From: Bromus sterilis
Lineage: Eukaryota; Streptophyta; Magnoliopsida; Poales; Poaceae
Direction: 5' to 3'
DNA: 64,000 nucleotides
Assembly: GCA_950022295.1 (NCBI GenBank)
Contig: OX465596.1
Coordinates: 2,480,001-2,544,000, forward strand
In this document: piece after piece, positions 35,417 to 47,100 of the stretch
Numbering within the stretch: position 1 is the stretch's first letter
How the letters are laid out: the number at the start of each line of letters is the position of its first letter
The notes under the pieces: generated by a model
What the model was told of the DNA's origin: nothing
Seen by the model: the letters and a program-made list of their open reading frames with translations, nothing else
Databases searched by the model: none
Translations under genes and position numbers: made by a program

Positions 35417-37554
35417 ATGGGCAAATCCGGGTACACGCGCCCGCCGCCCATCGCCGAGGACACGGCCGCCCCCAGCGCCGTCCTGTACGTGGCCAACTGC
35501 GGGCCGGCGGTGGGGCTGACCCACGACGACGTCGCCGCGGCCTTCGGCGCCTTCGGGGAGGTGGAGGGGGTCAGCGCCGCCGACGACAGCGGCGCGCGCG
35601 TCATCGTCCGCTTCCGCGAGCCCGCCGCCGCGGGGGCCGCGATGGCCGCGCTCCACGGCCGCCCCTGCGCCCGCCTCTCCGGCCGCGTGCTGCACATACG
35701 CCACTCGGTTCCCGCCCCTCCCAAGGCCCCCGTCGCTGCCTCCGTTCCCCCGGTGGCCCTCTCCTCGTCGGAGCTCGGCATCCCCGGCGTCCACTTGGTC
35801 CAGGACTTCGTCACTGCCGCCGAGGAACAGGTCGGTGGACGTGAGTCTCTGCCGGGTTGCCTTACATTGGTGGCGTGGCTTGCTAAGTAAATTTGGGCTG
35901 AGTAGCGTGCGTAATTTTGGTCCTTACGCAGGAGCTTCTTGCAGCTGTGGATAGCAGGCCGTGGAAGAGGTTGGCGAAAAGGAGGGTTCAGCATTACGGT
36001 TATGAGTTTCTGTATGAAGTAAGTTCGATCTTGTAAGTATATGATCATCCAGAATTGTTCTTCCCTGTGACTATGCTAGCAGTTTTGCAACCAGTAGTCA
36101 GATTGGTTACAAGTATCACAGGTTCATGCTGTCAGCTGAGCCTTTTAGTACTAAAAATGTGAATTGCATTTTGCCTCATTTTGTTAACTCTGTAGCATCA
36201 ATGCTCACCTGCCACACTGTTAGTGCCAGTTTGGCAACTTACTCTTAGTCTAGTGCCAGTTTGGCAACTTACTCTTAGTCTAGTGCCAGGTTGTTTTATG
36301 AAGTTTCACTACTCCTTACCTTTAATCATGAAATCTTCATGTGAAGGCTTCTCAAAGTTGCATTTTAACAAGGTTTAGTTGACTTTACAGACTAGGAATG
36401 TTGATTCGAAGCAGTTCTTGGGCGAGTTGCCACCTTTTGTTTCAAAAGTCCTTGATAAAATTGTGACATTCCCTGGTGTGAAGAACTGTGCTGGCAAACT
36501 GGTGGATCAATTGACAGTAAGTTTATATGCACCTACCATTGTCCTTTTTGGTTCCATTGGACGTGGCAACTGCAGTTTAAATTTCCTGTTGTTAACCTGA
36601 GATATAATTATGGGTTTCTGTTCTTATTTATGTATAGTTAGCTGTATGAGCTCTTGGCAACCAATGGTAAAATTAACCTGATTGTTCTTACAGGTAAATG
36701 AATATCCTTGTGGTGTAGGTTTGTCTCCACACATAGACACACACTCAGCATTTGAAGAAATGATTTTCAGTCTTTCCTTGGCTGGACCTTGCATTATGGA
36801 GTTCAGACAATACCCGAAAGGCAGTTGGCGTGCTCCAACTCCTCCAAGTGTGGTCAGTGGAACTGATGAAGGTAGTAACCAAGATCCACAATGCATACGG
36901 AAAGCTGTATTTCTACCTCCTCGTTCAATGTTACTCATGTCTGGAGAAGGCCGATATGCTTGGCATCACTATATACCACACCACAAGGTATTTGATGTTT
37001 AAGTCAATATTTTGTTCCTGTTCTAATCATCATTTGGCATAATATAATAGAAATGTTAGCTAGTAAGTTCTGTAAGTGCCACATAGTTAACTTGTCTTAC
37101 TCCTGCTCTAAACGTAGCATTTCACACAATAATTCATCTGCAAGTTGCATAAGTTAACTACTTTCTGTTTGAAGGAATCCTGTATTGTATGTTGGACAAT
37201 TAATAACTTTAGCCATACATTCTGCCGATTTTCCTGGTTTATTTAGTACCAAATGATGCAGCATTGTATAATAGTTGTAAGGTGATCCTCTTCTTGTAGA
37301 TTGATGATGTGGCTGGTCAAGTCATTAAAAGAAATTCACGGAGGGTTTCCTTCACTTTACGGAAGGTCTGCTGTCAACTGGACATTTGTTTCACTGAATA
37401 GTTCACAATTATTGCTCAATAATATTCATTTTGTTACTTCATGGTTTTGCAAGTATCCTGGTTTACTCATCCCCTTTCCAAACTAAAATTTCAGGTGAGG
37501 ATGGGTCTTTGTGAATGTGAATATGGGCAATTTTGTGATTCTCAGAGCAAGTAG
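35417..37554 (+). CDS. ALKBH8: ALKBH8-like protein: RRM plus AlkB-type 2-oxoglutarate/Fe(II) dioxygenase
   Basis: Probably hydroxylates modified wobble uridines in tRNA. Coding exons: 35417-35830, 35932-36018, 36391-36516, 36694-36987, 37300-37365, 37495-37554; GT-AG, in phase, 1047 nt, 348 aa. An N-terminal RRM (residues about 25-105; RNP2-like LYVANCG) is followed by the linker LGIPGVHLVQDFVTAAEEQ, then the AlkB domain: RVQHYGYEF, NEYPCGVGLSPHIDTH with iron ligands H222 and D224, RYAWHHYIPHHK with H301 as likely third ligand, and SRRVSFTLRK with R322/R328 for 2-oxoglutarate. The C-terminus has a cysteine-rich tail, CECEYGQFC. Unlike the animal protein there is no methyltransferase domain, as expected in plants, where it is a separate protein. 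The start is the first ATG (35417); upstream open frame lacks ATG. Exon 1 uses a weak GTCGGT donor, with a better GTGAGT 10 nt downstream that would break the frame. Confidence 0.92.
36225..36295. repeat. 30-bp tandem repeat in ALKBH8 intron 2
   Basis: TAGTGCCAGTTTGGCAACTT plus ACTCTTAGTC occurs about 2.3 times in a row. Simple intronic microduplication. Confidence 0.8.
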
Positions 37555-38639
37555 GATATCAAAGATAGGCTTAAAGATAAGGTCTTGAATATTACCTGCT
37601 ACACCATTGGCGAATCCGTTATCACCAATCACAGGCTGGTGATGTTTCATAGGACAATCACACCAACTAAGGAAAGTCAGCTGAAGCATATTAGAGCAAA
37701 GCAATAGATAGACTGTCACCATTCTAGCAGCTTTTTGTATCTTGTAGCAAACTAATTTTGATACAGAAATTCTCAGATGAGGCATGTAATTTGCCACCCC
37801 GATGCCTGATTTATCCAATTGAGATATTTTTATTGTATTTGTACGACTACAGTGATACAGTGATCACCATTTATCCTCATATTGTTGATGCTGCTGTGAA
37901 ATTCAATGAATATCATGTCAATGTTATTCTGGAATCAAATGATATGATTTATCCACTGATGGGTTCTTCTGCCTGTACGTTTGAGTCTTTTGGTAATTTG
38001 CTACCTTGATCTTGTGATTCCAAATATTTTAGTACAAAGTACAGAAGAAAATAGTGCAAGCTGGGTAATAATGTGATCTTAATTTAAGACACTACATTCA
38101 TATATAGAATCCTGAAGAAACATCTGCATCAGTAAACTGGCTGTATAACCTTTGTGATAGCTTTCTTTTTGAAATTTTACATGAATGTCTAGAAACAAGT
38201 ATGAAAAAAAGATTGATGTACACTTCATTCACAGTGGCATACTCACATGTCATGTCTCAGAATTAACGCTGTCTAAGCATGGCGCTACGCTACATTTCTT
38301 TCATCCAGCATATCATGGTCTTGATCTCAGCTTCTTGTTTCATTTCTGATGGATGCGCATATTGATCTCAACTTCTTGTTTCATTTGTGGTAGAAGATGT
38401 TGTCTCGATGCACTTGCTCACCTTTTGACCATCGCTGTGTCACCTGCAGGCTGGGGGGTCTTTTCATGTTTCATCCAGCCAAAGACTCCAAAGGGGCTGT
38501 ATTCTGGGAAAAGGCAAATCATGTCACAAGTGCAAATGACAGGAGCTCTAATCCGTCACGGGTATGAGCCAATCATCTCCTGCTAATCTCCAGATATCAA
38601 CAAATGCAATCTTTCCATGCCAGAAGTACTTACAAACTG
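37555..38639. other. Between convergent ALKBH8 and PPR genes; UTR-like, no gene recognised
   Basis: AT-rich DNA. A 77-codon frame at 38353-38586 (ends QMTGALIRHGYEPIISC) looks mildly coding-like but matches nothing I know; it could be part of an ALKBH8 3' UTR or a lost exon. No transposon ends were identified. Confidence 0.35.
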
Positions 38640-41051
38640 TTAAATGATTTCATTCGCAATGTAAGCATCCCCATCCAGCATCGATAAGATGTGCTCATTT
38701 TCGGGGCAATTTTGCTTTTGGTTTATCTCCATAGACCTGTCCTGCAATGGCCCACTCTGGATTTTGATCCAACTAGAACCCGCCTCTTTCCTCACTCCCC
38801 TTAACCTCATCTCTTTTCTCAGACTATCAGCGCTACTCCAGTCACCTTCAGCAGCAAACAGCTGCGACAGCAAAACATTGTAGCCTCCATGACCGTACTG
38901 CTTCTCGATGTTGAGCACCTTCTCGGTCGCCCATGCTGCCAACTCCATCTTGCCCTGCGCTTTGCAGGATGCAAGAAGCGATCCCCAGATGGCGATGAAG
39001 TTTCCATCCTCACCCAGGCTTTCTACAAAGTCGTATGCTTCGTCCAACCTCCCTGCTTTAGCCAACAAGTCCACAATACAGCAGTGGTGCTGAGGCGTAG
39101 CTAAAAGCCCAAATGTTTCCATTGACCTGTACAAAGAAAGACCTTCGTCGACGAGTCCAGAGTAATTACATGCTGAAATGGCCGCCAAGAAGGTCACGGC
39201 GTCAGGCTTTAACCCCTTCTCTTGCATCGAATAGAAGAGGGACAGTGCTCTCTCGCCGAAACCGTGCTGACCAAGACCAGAGATCATTGTCGTATATGTG
39301 ATGGTGCTCTTCTCGGTCATACCACCAAAGACATTCTCTGCAGCAGAAATCTCCCCGCACTTGGAGTACATATCGACAAGAGCTGTACCTACAAAGACAT
39401 TGGTATCCAAAGAATGGCGCATAGCGAAACTATGTATCTGCTTCCCTGCACATACACCCCCTCCAACAGGGTCACACGCGGGAAGCACCGAAGCAAGTGT
39501 CACTGAAGTAGGTTCCACCCCTGCCTCGATCATCGCCCGGAATGCCAAGACCGCCTGCTCAGGCTGGCCACTCTGGGTGTACCCTGCTATCATGGCATTC
39601 CAAGTGACTTCATCCCTGTCATCCCCATAGCCATCAAACACTGTCTGAGCCATGTCTATGCGACCGGACTTGGAGTACATGTCTATTAGATAGCTCTCCA
39701 AGCCCTCTCCTTCAATGCCATGCCTGATGAGATAACCATGCGACTGTTTACCAATCTGAAGGTCTCTTGTATTTGATGCCGCAGACAGCACTGCAGTTAA
39801 CGTCACAGTATCAGGAACAAAACCTGATTTCTGCATCTGATAAACAAGCAACAGGCCCTCCAAGTCGAAGTCATTTTGCACAAAAGCAGTGACCATGGTG
39901 TTCCAAGAAACAATGTCCTTCTCTGGCAATCGATCAAACAGTTCAAAGGCGGTTTGGACGTTGCCGCATCTCGAGTACATCACGACGAGCGCATTGCCTA
40001 GTATCACAGGCAGTGTGCCGCGCATTCCTTTCATCAGGTAGCCATGCAGTTGCTGACCCAGCCTGCCATCCTGCGACTGCGAGGCCGCAGTGACGGCTGA
40101 CAAGAAGGTCACAACATCCGGTGGAACCTCTTTAGACCCCAGTATCTGGATGAAGAGATCCATGGCTTGAGAAAACTGCCCGTTTTGCACGTACCCGGTG
40201 ATCATGGTGTTCCAGACCTCAATGTTCTTCTTGGCAGCACGCTCAAACACCATCCGAGCTGACCGCACATCGCCGATCTCGGAGAACATGCCGATCGCCG
40301 AGCTGACAACGAAGAGATCGTTCACATACTCCACCCCATGCTTTACCAGCAAGCCGTAGAGCAAGAACGGCCAGCTGGGATCGCCGCTCCCCGCCGCGGG
40401 GAAGACGTTCACGAAGCTGACCGTCGTGGGCCTGACGCCGTCCTCCAGCATGCGCGCGAACATCTCCAGGGCCTCGTCGGGACGCCCCGTCCTGACGTAC
40501 CAGCCGAAGAGCGTGTTCCAGGAGACGACGTTCTTCTTGGGCATTGCGTCGAACAGCCTGCGGACGACGTCATGGTGGCAGTGGTGGTACCGCAGGCAGG
40601 AGGCGTAGAGGTTGAGCAGCGAGTTGCGGAGCACGGCGGTGTCCGGGAGCGAGCGGGCGCGGCGGAGGAGATGGGCGTGGACGGAGCGGCCGAGGCGCGG
40701 GCGGCGGGAGCGGGCGCAGGCGGTGAGCGCGCAGGAGTAGGTGTAGTGGTCGGAGCGGGGCGGCGGGCGCGCGGCGCGGTTGAGGAGCGCGTAGAGGCGG
40801 AGCGCGTCGTCCGGGAGGGAGGCGGCGACGTAGGCGATGAGGAGGACGTTGCAGAGGAGGGTGGGGGGCGGGCGCGGCAGCGCGTCGAGCAGGAGCCTCC
40901 GCGCGTGCTCCAGCCGCCCCTGCTTGCACAACTTCTTCACCTGCGTTACGGCCAGCTGCGTCTTGATGATGCCCTTGCCGCCGGCGACGGTGGGAGTGGC
41001 GGCATTGGTGGGGGTGGGCGGCGGCGAGACGGCGCAGTGAGGAGGAGCCAT
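38640..41051 (-). CDS. PLS-class pentatricopeptide repeat protein, AEF1/MPR25-like
   Basis: Single-exon 803-aa protein. PPR proteins bind organellar RNA one base per repeat. The Arabidopsis relative At3g22150 (AEF1) and rice MPR25 are editing factors for plastid atpF and mitochondrial nad5. The N-terminal 25-30 residues (MAPPHCAVSPPPTPTNA) fit a transit peptide. About 15-17 PPR-like motifs follow, for example NVVSWNTLFGWYVRTGRPDEAL, IEVWNTMITGYVQNGQFSQAM, DIVSWNTMVTAFVQND and TYTTMISGLGQHGFGERAL. DVVRRLFDAMPKKNVVSWNT and VSFVNVFPA match the At3g22150 relative closely. An E-type C-terminus (AIWGSLLASCKAQGKMELA, KEAGSSWIKIQ) is followed only by a short tail ending IANEII; there is no DYW domain. 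The start is the first ATG; a MULE foldback element lies 168 bp upstream. The gene converges with ALKBH8. Confidence 0.9.
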   Translation of the reverse strand: MAPPHCAVSPPPTPTNAATPTVAGGKGIIKTQLAVTQVKKLCKQGRLEHARRLLLDALPRPPPTLLCNVLLIAYVAASLPDDALRLYALLNRAARPPPRSDHYTYSCALTACARSRRPRLGRSVHAHLLRRARSLPDTAVLRNSLLNLYASCLRYHHCHHDVVRRLFDAMPKKNVVSWNTLFGWYVRTGRPDEALEMFARMLEDGVRPTTVSFVNVFPAAGSGDPSWPFLLYGLLVKHGVEYVNDLFVVSSAIGMFSEIGDVRSARMVFERAAKKNIEVWNTMITGYVQNGQFSQAMDLFIQILGSKEVPPDVVTFLSAVTAASQSQDGRLGQQLHGYLMKGMRGTLPVILGNALVVMYSRCGNVQTAFELFDRLPEKDIVSWNTMVTAFVQNDFDLEGLLLVYQMQKSGFVPDTVTLTAVLSAASNTRDLQIGKQSHGYLIRHGIEGEGLESYLIDMYSKSGRIDMAQTVFDGYGDDRDEVTWNAMIAGYTQSGQPEQAVLAFRAMIEAGVEPTSVTLASVLPACDPVGGGVCAGKQIHSFAMRHSLDTNVFVGTALVDMYSKCGEISAAENVFGGMTEKSTITYTTMISGLGQHGFGERALSLFYSMQEKGLKPDAVTFLAAISACNYSGLVDEGLSLYRSMETFGLLATPQHHCCIVDLLAKAGRLDEAYDFVESLGEDGNFIAIWGSLLASCKAQGKMELAAWATEKVLNIEKQYGHGGYNVLLSQLFAAEGDWSSADSLRKEMRLRGVRKEAGSSWIKIQSGPLQDRSMEINQKQNCPENEHILSMLDGDAYIANEII

Positions 41052-41218
41052 GGGTGAGTGTGAGCTCCTTCCTCCTAGCAGCTCTCGCTCATCTCCTCAT
41101 CCCTCTGTGAGCTGTGCCTGGTCGTGGTCGAGCAGCGAGGAGGGTGAGCCACAGACAACGCATCGACGGCAGAAGCGTCTTCCCGAAACCCGCTTTCCTT
41201 TCTCCGACCATCTCAAAG

Positions 41219-41796
41219 GAGAGAATTCCTTCTATGACACTACTTTTAAAATATGATGCCTTATGTAATATTTTTAACTTTTTGCTTCCTTCTATGGTCA
41301 TTTGTGTAAAATTTATGCCTCACATGACACTAGTGTATTTTTAGAGCTAACAGTGTCAACTTTTCACATACAAAGTCATTTTTGTCCCTAGTGCAATGTG
41401 TGACAAAAATACAAATAATATTATAATATTAAATCGTGCATGTAATTCATAATAACTGAAACGCTAATTCAAAAAATTCAAAAAATTGCCAGAACCTCCC
41501 TTGTATTTTGATGCCATATTCCCTGTATTTTTTGAATTTTCTTGAATTAGCGTTTCGGTTATTATGAATCTACATGTACGGTTTCATATTTCATAGTACA
41601 ACAATATTTCGGTATTTTTGTCACACATTGCATCAGGGGCAAAAGTGACTTTATATGTAATAGTTAGTTCTAAAAATACACTAAATTATCATGTGAGGCA
41701 TAAATTTTACACAAGTGGCCATAAAAGGAAATAAAAAGTTAAGAGTGTCACATAAGGCATCAAATTTAAGAGTGATGTCATAGAAGGAATTCTCTC
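41219..41796. mobile_element. 578-bp Mutator-type foldback MITE upstream of the PPR gene
   Basis: Outer arms GAGAGAATTCCTTCTATGAC ... GTCATAGAAGGAATTCTCTC are inverted, and similarity of the arms extends almost to the centre near 41500, so the whole element can fold on itself. Exact 9-bp target duplications ATCTCAAAG lie at 41210-41218 and 41797-41805. No coding frame. It lies just 5' of the PPR start codon (41051, minus strand). Confidence 0.92.
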
Positions 41797-41828
41797 ATCT
41801 CAAAGCACCTACAATTGAACTAGGTTAT

Positions 41829-42933
41829 TTCTTTTTTTTTGACAGGTAGGACGACTTTGTTACTCACACAATAGAAACATCGTTTACAATTAAAGGAGAA
41901 ATAAAGTACGGGATTAAACTATCCCAAAAGCAAGAGGATCTACTGATAAAAGAATTTTTTGCTAGCTCATGAGCCACTTGATTAGCCTCTCTGTAGCAGT
42001 GTTTGTATGAGATCAACACCAGATCAATGGTTATTTGGTCACATTCCATGACGACCGCTGCATCCTGCCCAGGAAAATCTTACATGTTCATCGCCTCAAC
42101 AGCAAAAGAACTATCCGATTCGACTTCCAACTTACTACATCCTAGTTACACTGCAAGGTAAATCCCATTTCTGATGGCTTGTATTTCTGCAGAGTTCACT
42201 GATCCTACATTCGGTATAAACCAGTTTGCTGCTCCAATTACGTCACCTTTTTCGTCGCTTGCAACCGCATCACTATCTCCTGAAAGTGTATCCTGGGAAA
42301 AGGCTACATCCACATTGATCTTTATGATTCATGCAAAGGTTTTCTCCACATATGATCCTCTTTTCTGGCTGGTATTTTATGTGTATAGTCTCTGATGAAA
42401 TTCGTAGCTAAGACCGAAAATGCGGTTTTAACAGGTGTTGGCACTGTCATTCCCTTAGCAATCAGTCTTCTCTGCAACCATATATACCACGCCGTAGTCA
42501 TAGCAAGTTCAGTTTCCGGTATACCTTTCGAGACTCCATTGAGTTTTGATAGGATCTCTAAGGTCACCGGACCTGACCTGTCCTCGGCCACAACTTGTTC
42601 TATCTTTCCTCTCAGTCCTAGCTCCTCCCAAATTCCCATCGCCCTTGGGCATAAAAATAGACAATGTTGAACATCTTCACCACTTAACGAGCATACCGGG
42701 CACTGTACTTGGCATTTTATGTATATGTTTGCTAGGGTTACAAGACACGGCAGTACACCATGGAAAACCTTCCAAGCAAATTGCTTGATCTTCCCCGGAA
42801 TTCTCAGTTTCCAAAGTTCCTTCCACATTGGATTTAGTTCAGCTCCCCCTTGCCCAATCGATGCAAATACATGCACGCCGATCATCACACGTTGTTTGGA
42901 TCGACACGTTAGTTTGGTATGGTGAGGCGACAC
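41829..42933 (-). mobile_element. 5'-truncated LINE, zf-RVT/RNase H end
   Basis: On the minus strand, 42933-42322 reads WKELWKLRIPGKIKQFAWKV and CPVCSLSGEDVQHCLFLCP, a zf-RVT domain. RNase H follows through 41864 (NVGSVNSAEIQAIRNGI, VAHELAKNSF) with some stops. The 3' end is a run of A on the minus strand (T-run at 41829-41840). Endonuclease and most of the reverse transcriptase are missing. No target duplication was found. Confidence 0.82.
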
Positions 42934-43789
42934 GTTGCTGGCGTAGAGCCTCGTGTACCCTTCGATGATTTGAAGAACGATGTTACGGACGATGGTTTAC
43001 AATCGGAGTCGTTGGTGGTGTTTGGATCGTGATCGCGGGTGTGGGCTCAATGATCTCGGAGCCCGCACCTCCTTCTCCAATGCTTGCCTGTTCGTGGAGC
43101 CGTGTGTCGCCGTATCGACCGATCATAACTCAAGAATCACACAAATTTTACCCTCAACAATGACAAGAGAGTTGTCAAGCTCCTTGTCTTGCTAGTTACT
43201 TTTACAAGATTAAACACAAGTCATAGTGATAGATATATACTAACACACATCACTAGCAATAGCATAACAAAAATATATCAAGAATAGATCTAGGGAGCCA
43301 AACCATCACTAATGACATCTCTGTCTAAACATCAAATAGGATGGTAAGTAAATTACAGTTGAGCAATTGACTGATTGTAATATTTATGACTATGATCATT
43401 CATCATATAATCACAGGACGCCGATATGCCCCTGACGTTCGGTGGTGGGGAGGTCGCTCGAACGTTTTTGTTCGGTTGTTGGCTGCTCTCCACCCGTACG
43501 TTTTCGTTCGGTGTACGACTCAAACTCCTCCTTTGTTTTTATTGGGCCTTACAAGCCCATTAGCGAAAAAAAGAAAACTTTGATTTTTTCGTGTTGTGAT
43601 AAATTATTATTTTCATTGCTACAATGAAATTAACTTTTAAAGTAAAAATTGCGTTGATATAAATAAAAATAAAACCATAAAATTATCATAGGAGTAAATA
43701 TAAAATTGCATGGCAAATTTATGTTAAGAAATTATCGAAACCTATATAAAAACAATCTAAAAAATAAAAACAAAGGCAAAATTGCCATG
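42934..43789. other. Intergenic, nothing assigned
   Basis: GC-moderate stretch to 43190 then AT-rich. Small frames only; no element ends recognised. Confidence 0.35.
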
Positions 43790-45125
43790 GGGTGAAAACC
43801 CTATTGTACTATTGTAATCATAGCAAATTTTCTATGTTCTATTCAAAATAGCCATTTCCAAACATTTCAAAAATCATGTCCCATATATTAAAAATTGCCA
43901 TATCTCATATATAACGAATGACATGTTCCACACAACATCATGTCCTGCATGTAAGAATTGACATGTCGTGCAAATAAGAATTGCCATGTCCCATATATGT
44001 TCCACACAACATCATGTCCTGCATGTAAGAATTGACATGTCGTGTAAATAAGAATTGCCATGTCCCATATATAAAAAATGTCATGTCACAAAAAAATAAA
44101 AAATTGCCATAGCCGACAAACAAGAATTGTCGTCTCGCACACAAAAAGAATTTGCCATGTCCAATAAGCTATATACGAAATAAGAGTTGCACTCTCACAC
44201 GAAAAAGACTTTACCATGGATTACCTAAATAAAAACTATGAGTTTCCCATGTGCAAAAGATCCATCGCAACATAAATAAAGCAATTTAAAAATAAAAAAT
44301 GACAGATAAAAAATTTCATGTGATGAAAATCCTATAGCACTATTATAACCATGGCAAAATTTTCATGTTCTACTTAAAAAAATAGCCATGTTCAACAATT
44401 TCAACAAAAATTGACATGTTTCGCAAAGTATCATGACCCATATGTAAGAATTGCCATGTCATTCAAATAAGAATCAATAAGATTTGCCATGTTCTACAAA
44501 TAAAAATTGCCATATCCTATGTATAAGAATTGCCATGTCTTATGAATTAGAATTGCCATGTCCTACCAACAAGAATTGCCATGTCCTACCAACAAGAATT
44601 GCCATGTCCGATGAATAAGAATTGTCATGTCCTATGAACAAAATTTATCATGTCCTACAAATAAGAATTGCCATGTACAATAAAAATACGAATTTTCCAT
44701 GGATGGTTTTAAGAAGAATTTTTCCAACAAAAATCAGTCGCAACCTATACAAAAAATCTACAAACATAAAAAAACAAGGTAAAATTGCCATTGTATTGAA
44801 AACCTATTGCATCATTGGAACCATGGCGATTTTGGAACGTTCTACTAAAAAAAGCAATGTCCAACATTTCTAAAACAAAAATTACCGTGTTTCACGTAGT
44901 ATTATAAAGAATTTCCTTGTACAACAAATAGGAATTTCCATATCACACAAATAAAAAATATATCGTGTTTTAATAAATGTGTACCCCAAGACAACGCAAA
45001 AAGAATTGCCTTCCCACACAAAATAAGAATTTCCATCTCTCATGAAAAATAATAATTGCCAATACCCGTAAGCTACATACAAATGATAATTGTCATATCT
45101 CACAAAATAAAATTGACATTAGTTG
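43790..45125. repeat. Degenerate minisatellite based on AATTGCCATGTCC
   Basis: The motif 'aagaattgccatgtcctacaaat' and close variants recur roughly every 22-26 bp, best between 43915 and 44650, with stretches of AT-rich spacer. Orientation is constant. There is no coding frame. I recognise the type as a common dispersed cereal repeat but cannot name a family. Confidence 0.75.
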
Positions 45126-45594
45126 CGATTAATTAGATATTATTTGTATCATTTGTAATTAATAAAAAATGTCATGTTTAAAAATTTCAAACATTGGTAA
45201 AAACAAGCATTTTTTTATAAAACTAGACAAAAATCTAAGAAAATTATATGTAGACCACGTTTCAATCCGAGCTACCATTTAGAAATTATAAGCATCGCAA
45301 AATAATCATATCTAATCATGCTATGGGCTGAACTGTAGTAACTGGGCCTAAATAGTGAGCACAACAAGGCTACACATAGAACAAACAATATTGGTGAAAG
45401 ATAGCGAAATGTCGCTTAGTGTGTAAAATCTTGTACAAAATGTTCGGCCAGAACCCACACCGCCCGCACCAACGATTTCAAAAAGCTGACGTGTCACTTT
45501 GGGATCCCTGCGTCCGCACCAACAACGGATGGCGCATTCGGGTGAACTTCTCTACTGTCGAACGTTCGACACGAATCATTTTCCTAATCTTATA
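45126..45594. other. Intergenic, AT-rich, nothing assigned
   Basis: No gene or element end recognised. Confidence 0.3.
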
Positions 45595-45868
45595 GGCTAC
45601 TCATAGTGAGGAGTATCATATAGTAGTATCATGCATATGATACTATTGTATGATACTACCTTTATAATGCATAGTATTATAAACTAATATCATAGGTGAT
45701 CTCATTTATTGACATGCATGACACATAGTAGCATAGTATTTAACATGATACGTTATCTACCTATGTTACTCCAACTCTCTCTCTCTCTTCTTTAATTATT
45801 TACCACATAAGCATTTTGCTAGTTCCAAGTATATGTTAACTAGCTATGATACCCTACTATGGCCAGCC
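45595..45868. mobile_element. Tourist-like MITE
   Basis: Ends GGCTACTCATAGTGAGGAGT and ACCCTACTATGGCCAGCC are imperfect inverted repeats, flanked by ATA on both sides. The interior is rich in ATGATACTA motifs. Length 274 bp. Confidence 0.55.
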
Positions 45869-45869
45869 A

Positions 45870-47100
45870 TATAGACATTACGTTCACAACAAGTAGATCA
45901 TTAATCCACCTGCATCTACTACTATTACTCCACCCCAAAACCACTACCAGCATGTATCGGCTATTAAGTTTACAAGTAAACATAATAACACAATAAGCAA
46001 GAAGACATAATGCAGATAGAAAGAAGTAATGCAATATGATGAAACCCCCTCATTTTATCCTTAGTAGCAACAATATAATACATACCTAGCTTGTCCATAT
46101 TTTGTCACTCGGATATAGATCACCGCAAGATTAAACCCACTACAAAGCACCCCTCCCTTTGAAGATAAACCTACCAAACTTGGCTAGAGAAGATAGATAG
46201 ATCGGATAACATGCAAAGTTATGAAATTATACAGTAAGAAATCTTAAGAGATTCAATAGAAATTATGAACAAACAGATCCATAAAGTCATAATTCATCAT
46301 GTCCCAACAAACACACCACAAATTACATCAGATTGATCCTGATCTCACAAGAAAGCAAAATATGGTACTAAAGATCCAAAGAGAGAGAGTGATCCAACTA
46401 TTTACCGTATGGATCCTACGGTTCTACAAAAACTATTCACACATCATCATGTATTAATGTAGAAGGCTCTCACAATGAATTTCCCCTCCAGCAACAGTCC
46501 ATAAACAATCCCAAGATTGGCTCTTCTTGCTTGCAGCGGTGAGTTTCCAAAATTTCACGTTTTTCTGGAATATATAAGGATTTATAAAGGTAGAGATGAT
46601 CTAAAAGGGTTTAGTAGGGGCCCACGCGGGTGGGGCGGCCCCCTGGTCGTGCCATGAGTCCGTGTTGGGCCGTGTCTCATCGGCCGGTGCTTTTGTGAAG
46701 CTTGTCGTGTCTATCTGGCCCTAGAAAAAATCTACAAAAATTGGCATTGTATTTTGACGTTTGTAATTAAGTTTTTTCTGTAAACCAGAAACAAATACAA
46801 AACATAAGCTGACACTAGGCATTGTGTTAATAGGTTAGTACATTAAAATTAAATGATATAAAATGCTATAAAAAGTATATGAAAGTCACAATATAATAGC
46901 ATGAAATAATAAAAACTATAAAAGTTATTGAAACGTATCCCCAACCTACAACTAAGGAATAACCGAGAATCCTAGCCTTGTCGTCAAGTTGATGATGTTT
47001 CTGGAAGGAGGGATATTTGCTCGTCTTGAAGACCTTCTGAGGTTTGCACCAAGGGCTCATTGGGCCATCGGGCAACCCAACTAAGTCGTGTATTGGCCAA
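45870..47100. mobile_element. Decayed retroelement-like DNA, family unassigned
   Basis: Resembles a very common Triticeae repeat (phrases such as 'caccgcaagattaaaccca', 'ttcacacatcatcatg', and 'ttattgaaacgtatccccaac' at the end) usually found in LTR-type elements. No coding frame or LTR pair is visible. Confidence 0.4.

Noticed and set aside
40338..41057. Long plus-strand frame opposite the PPR gene start
   Set aside because: A shadow of the GC-rich minus-strand coding sequence; no domain.
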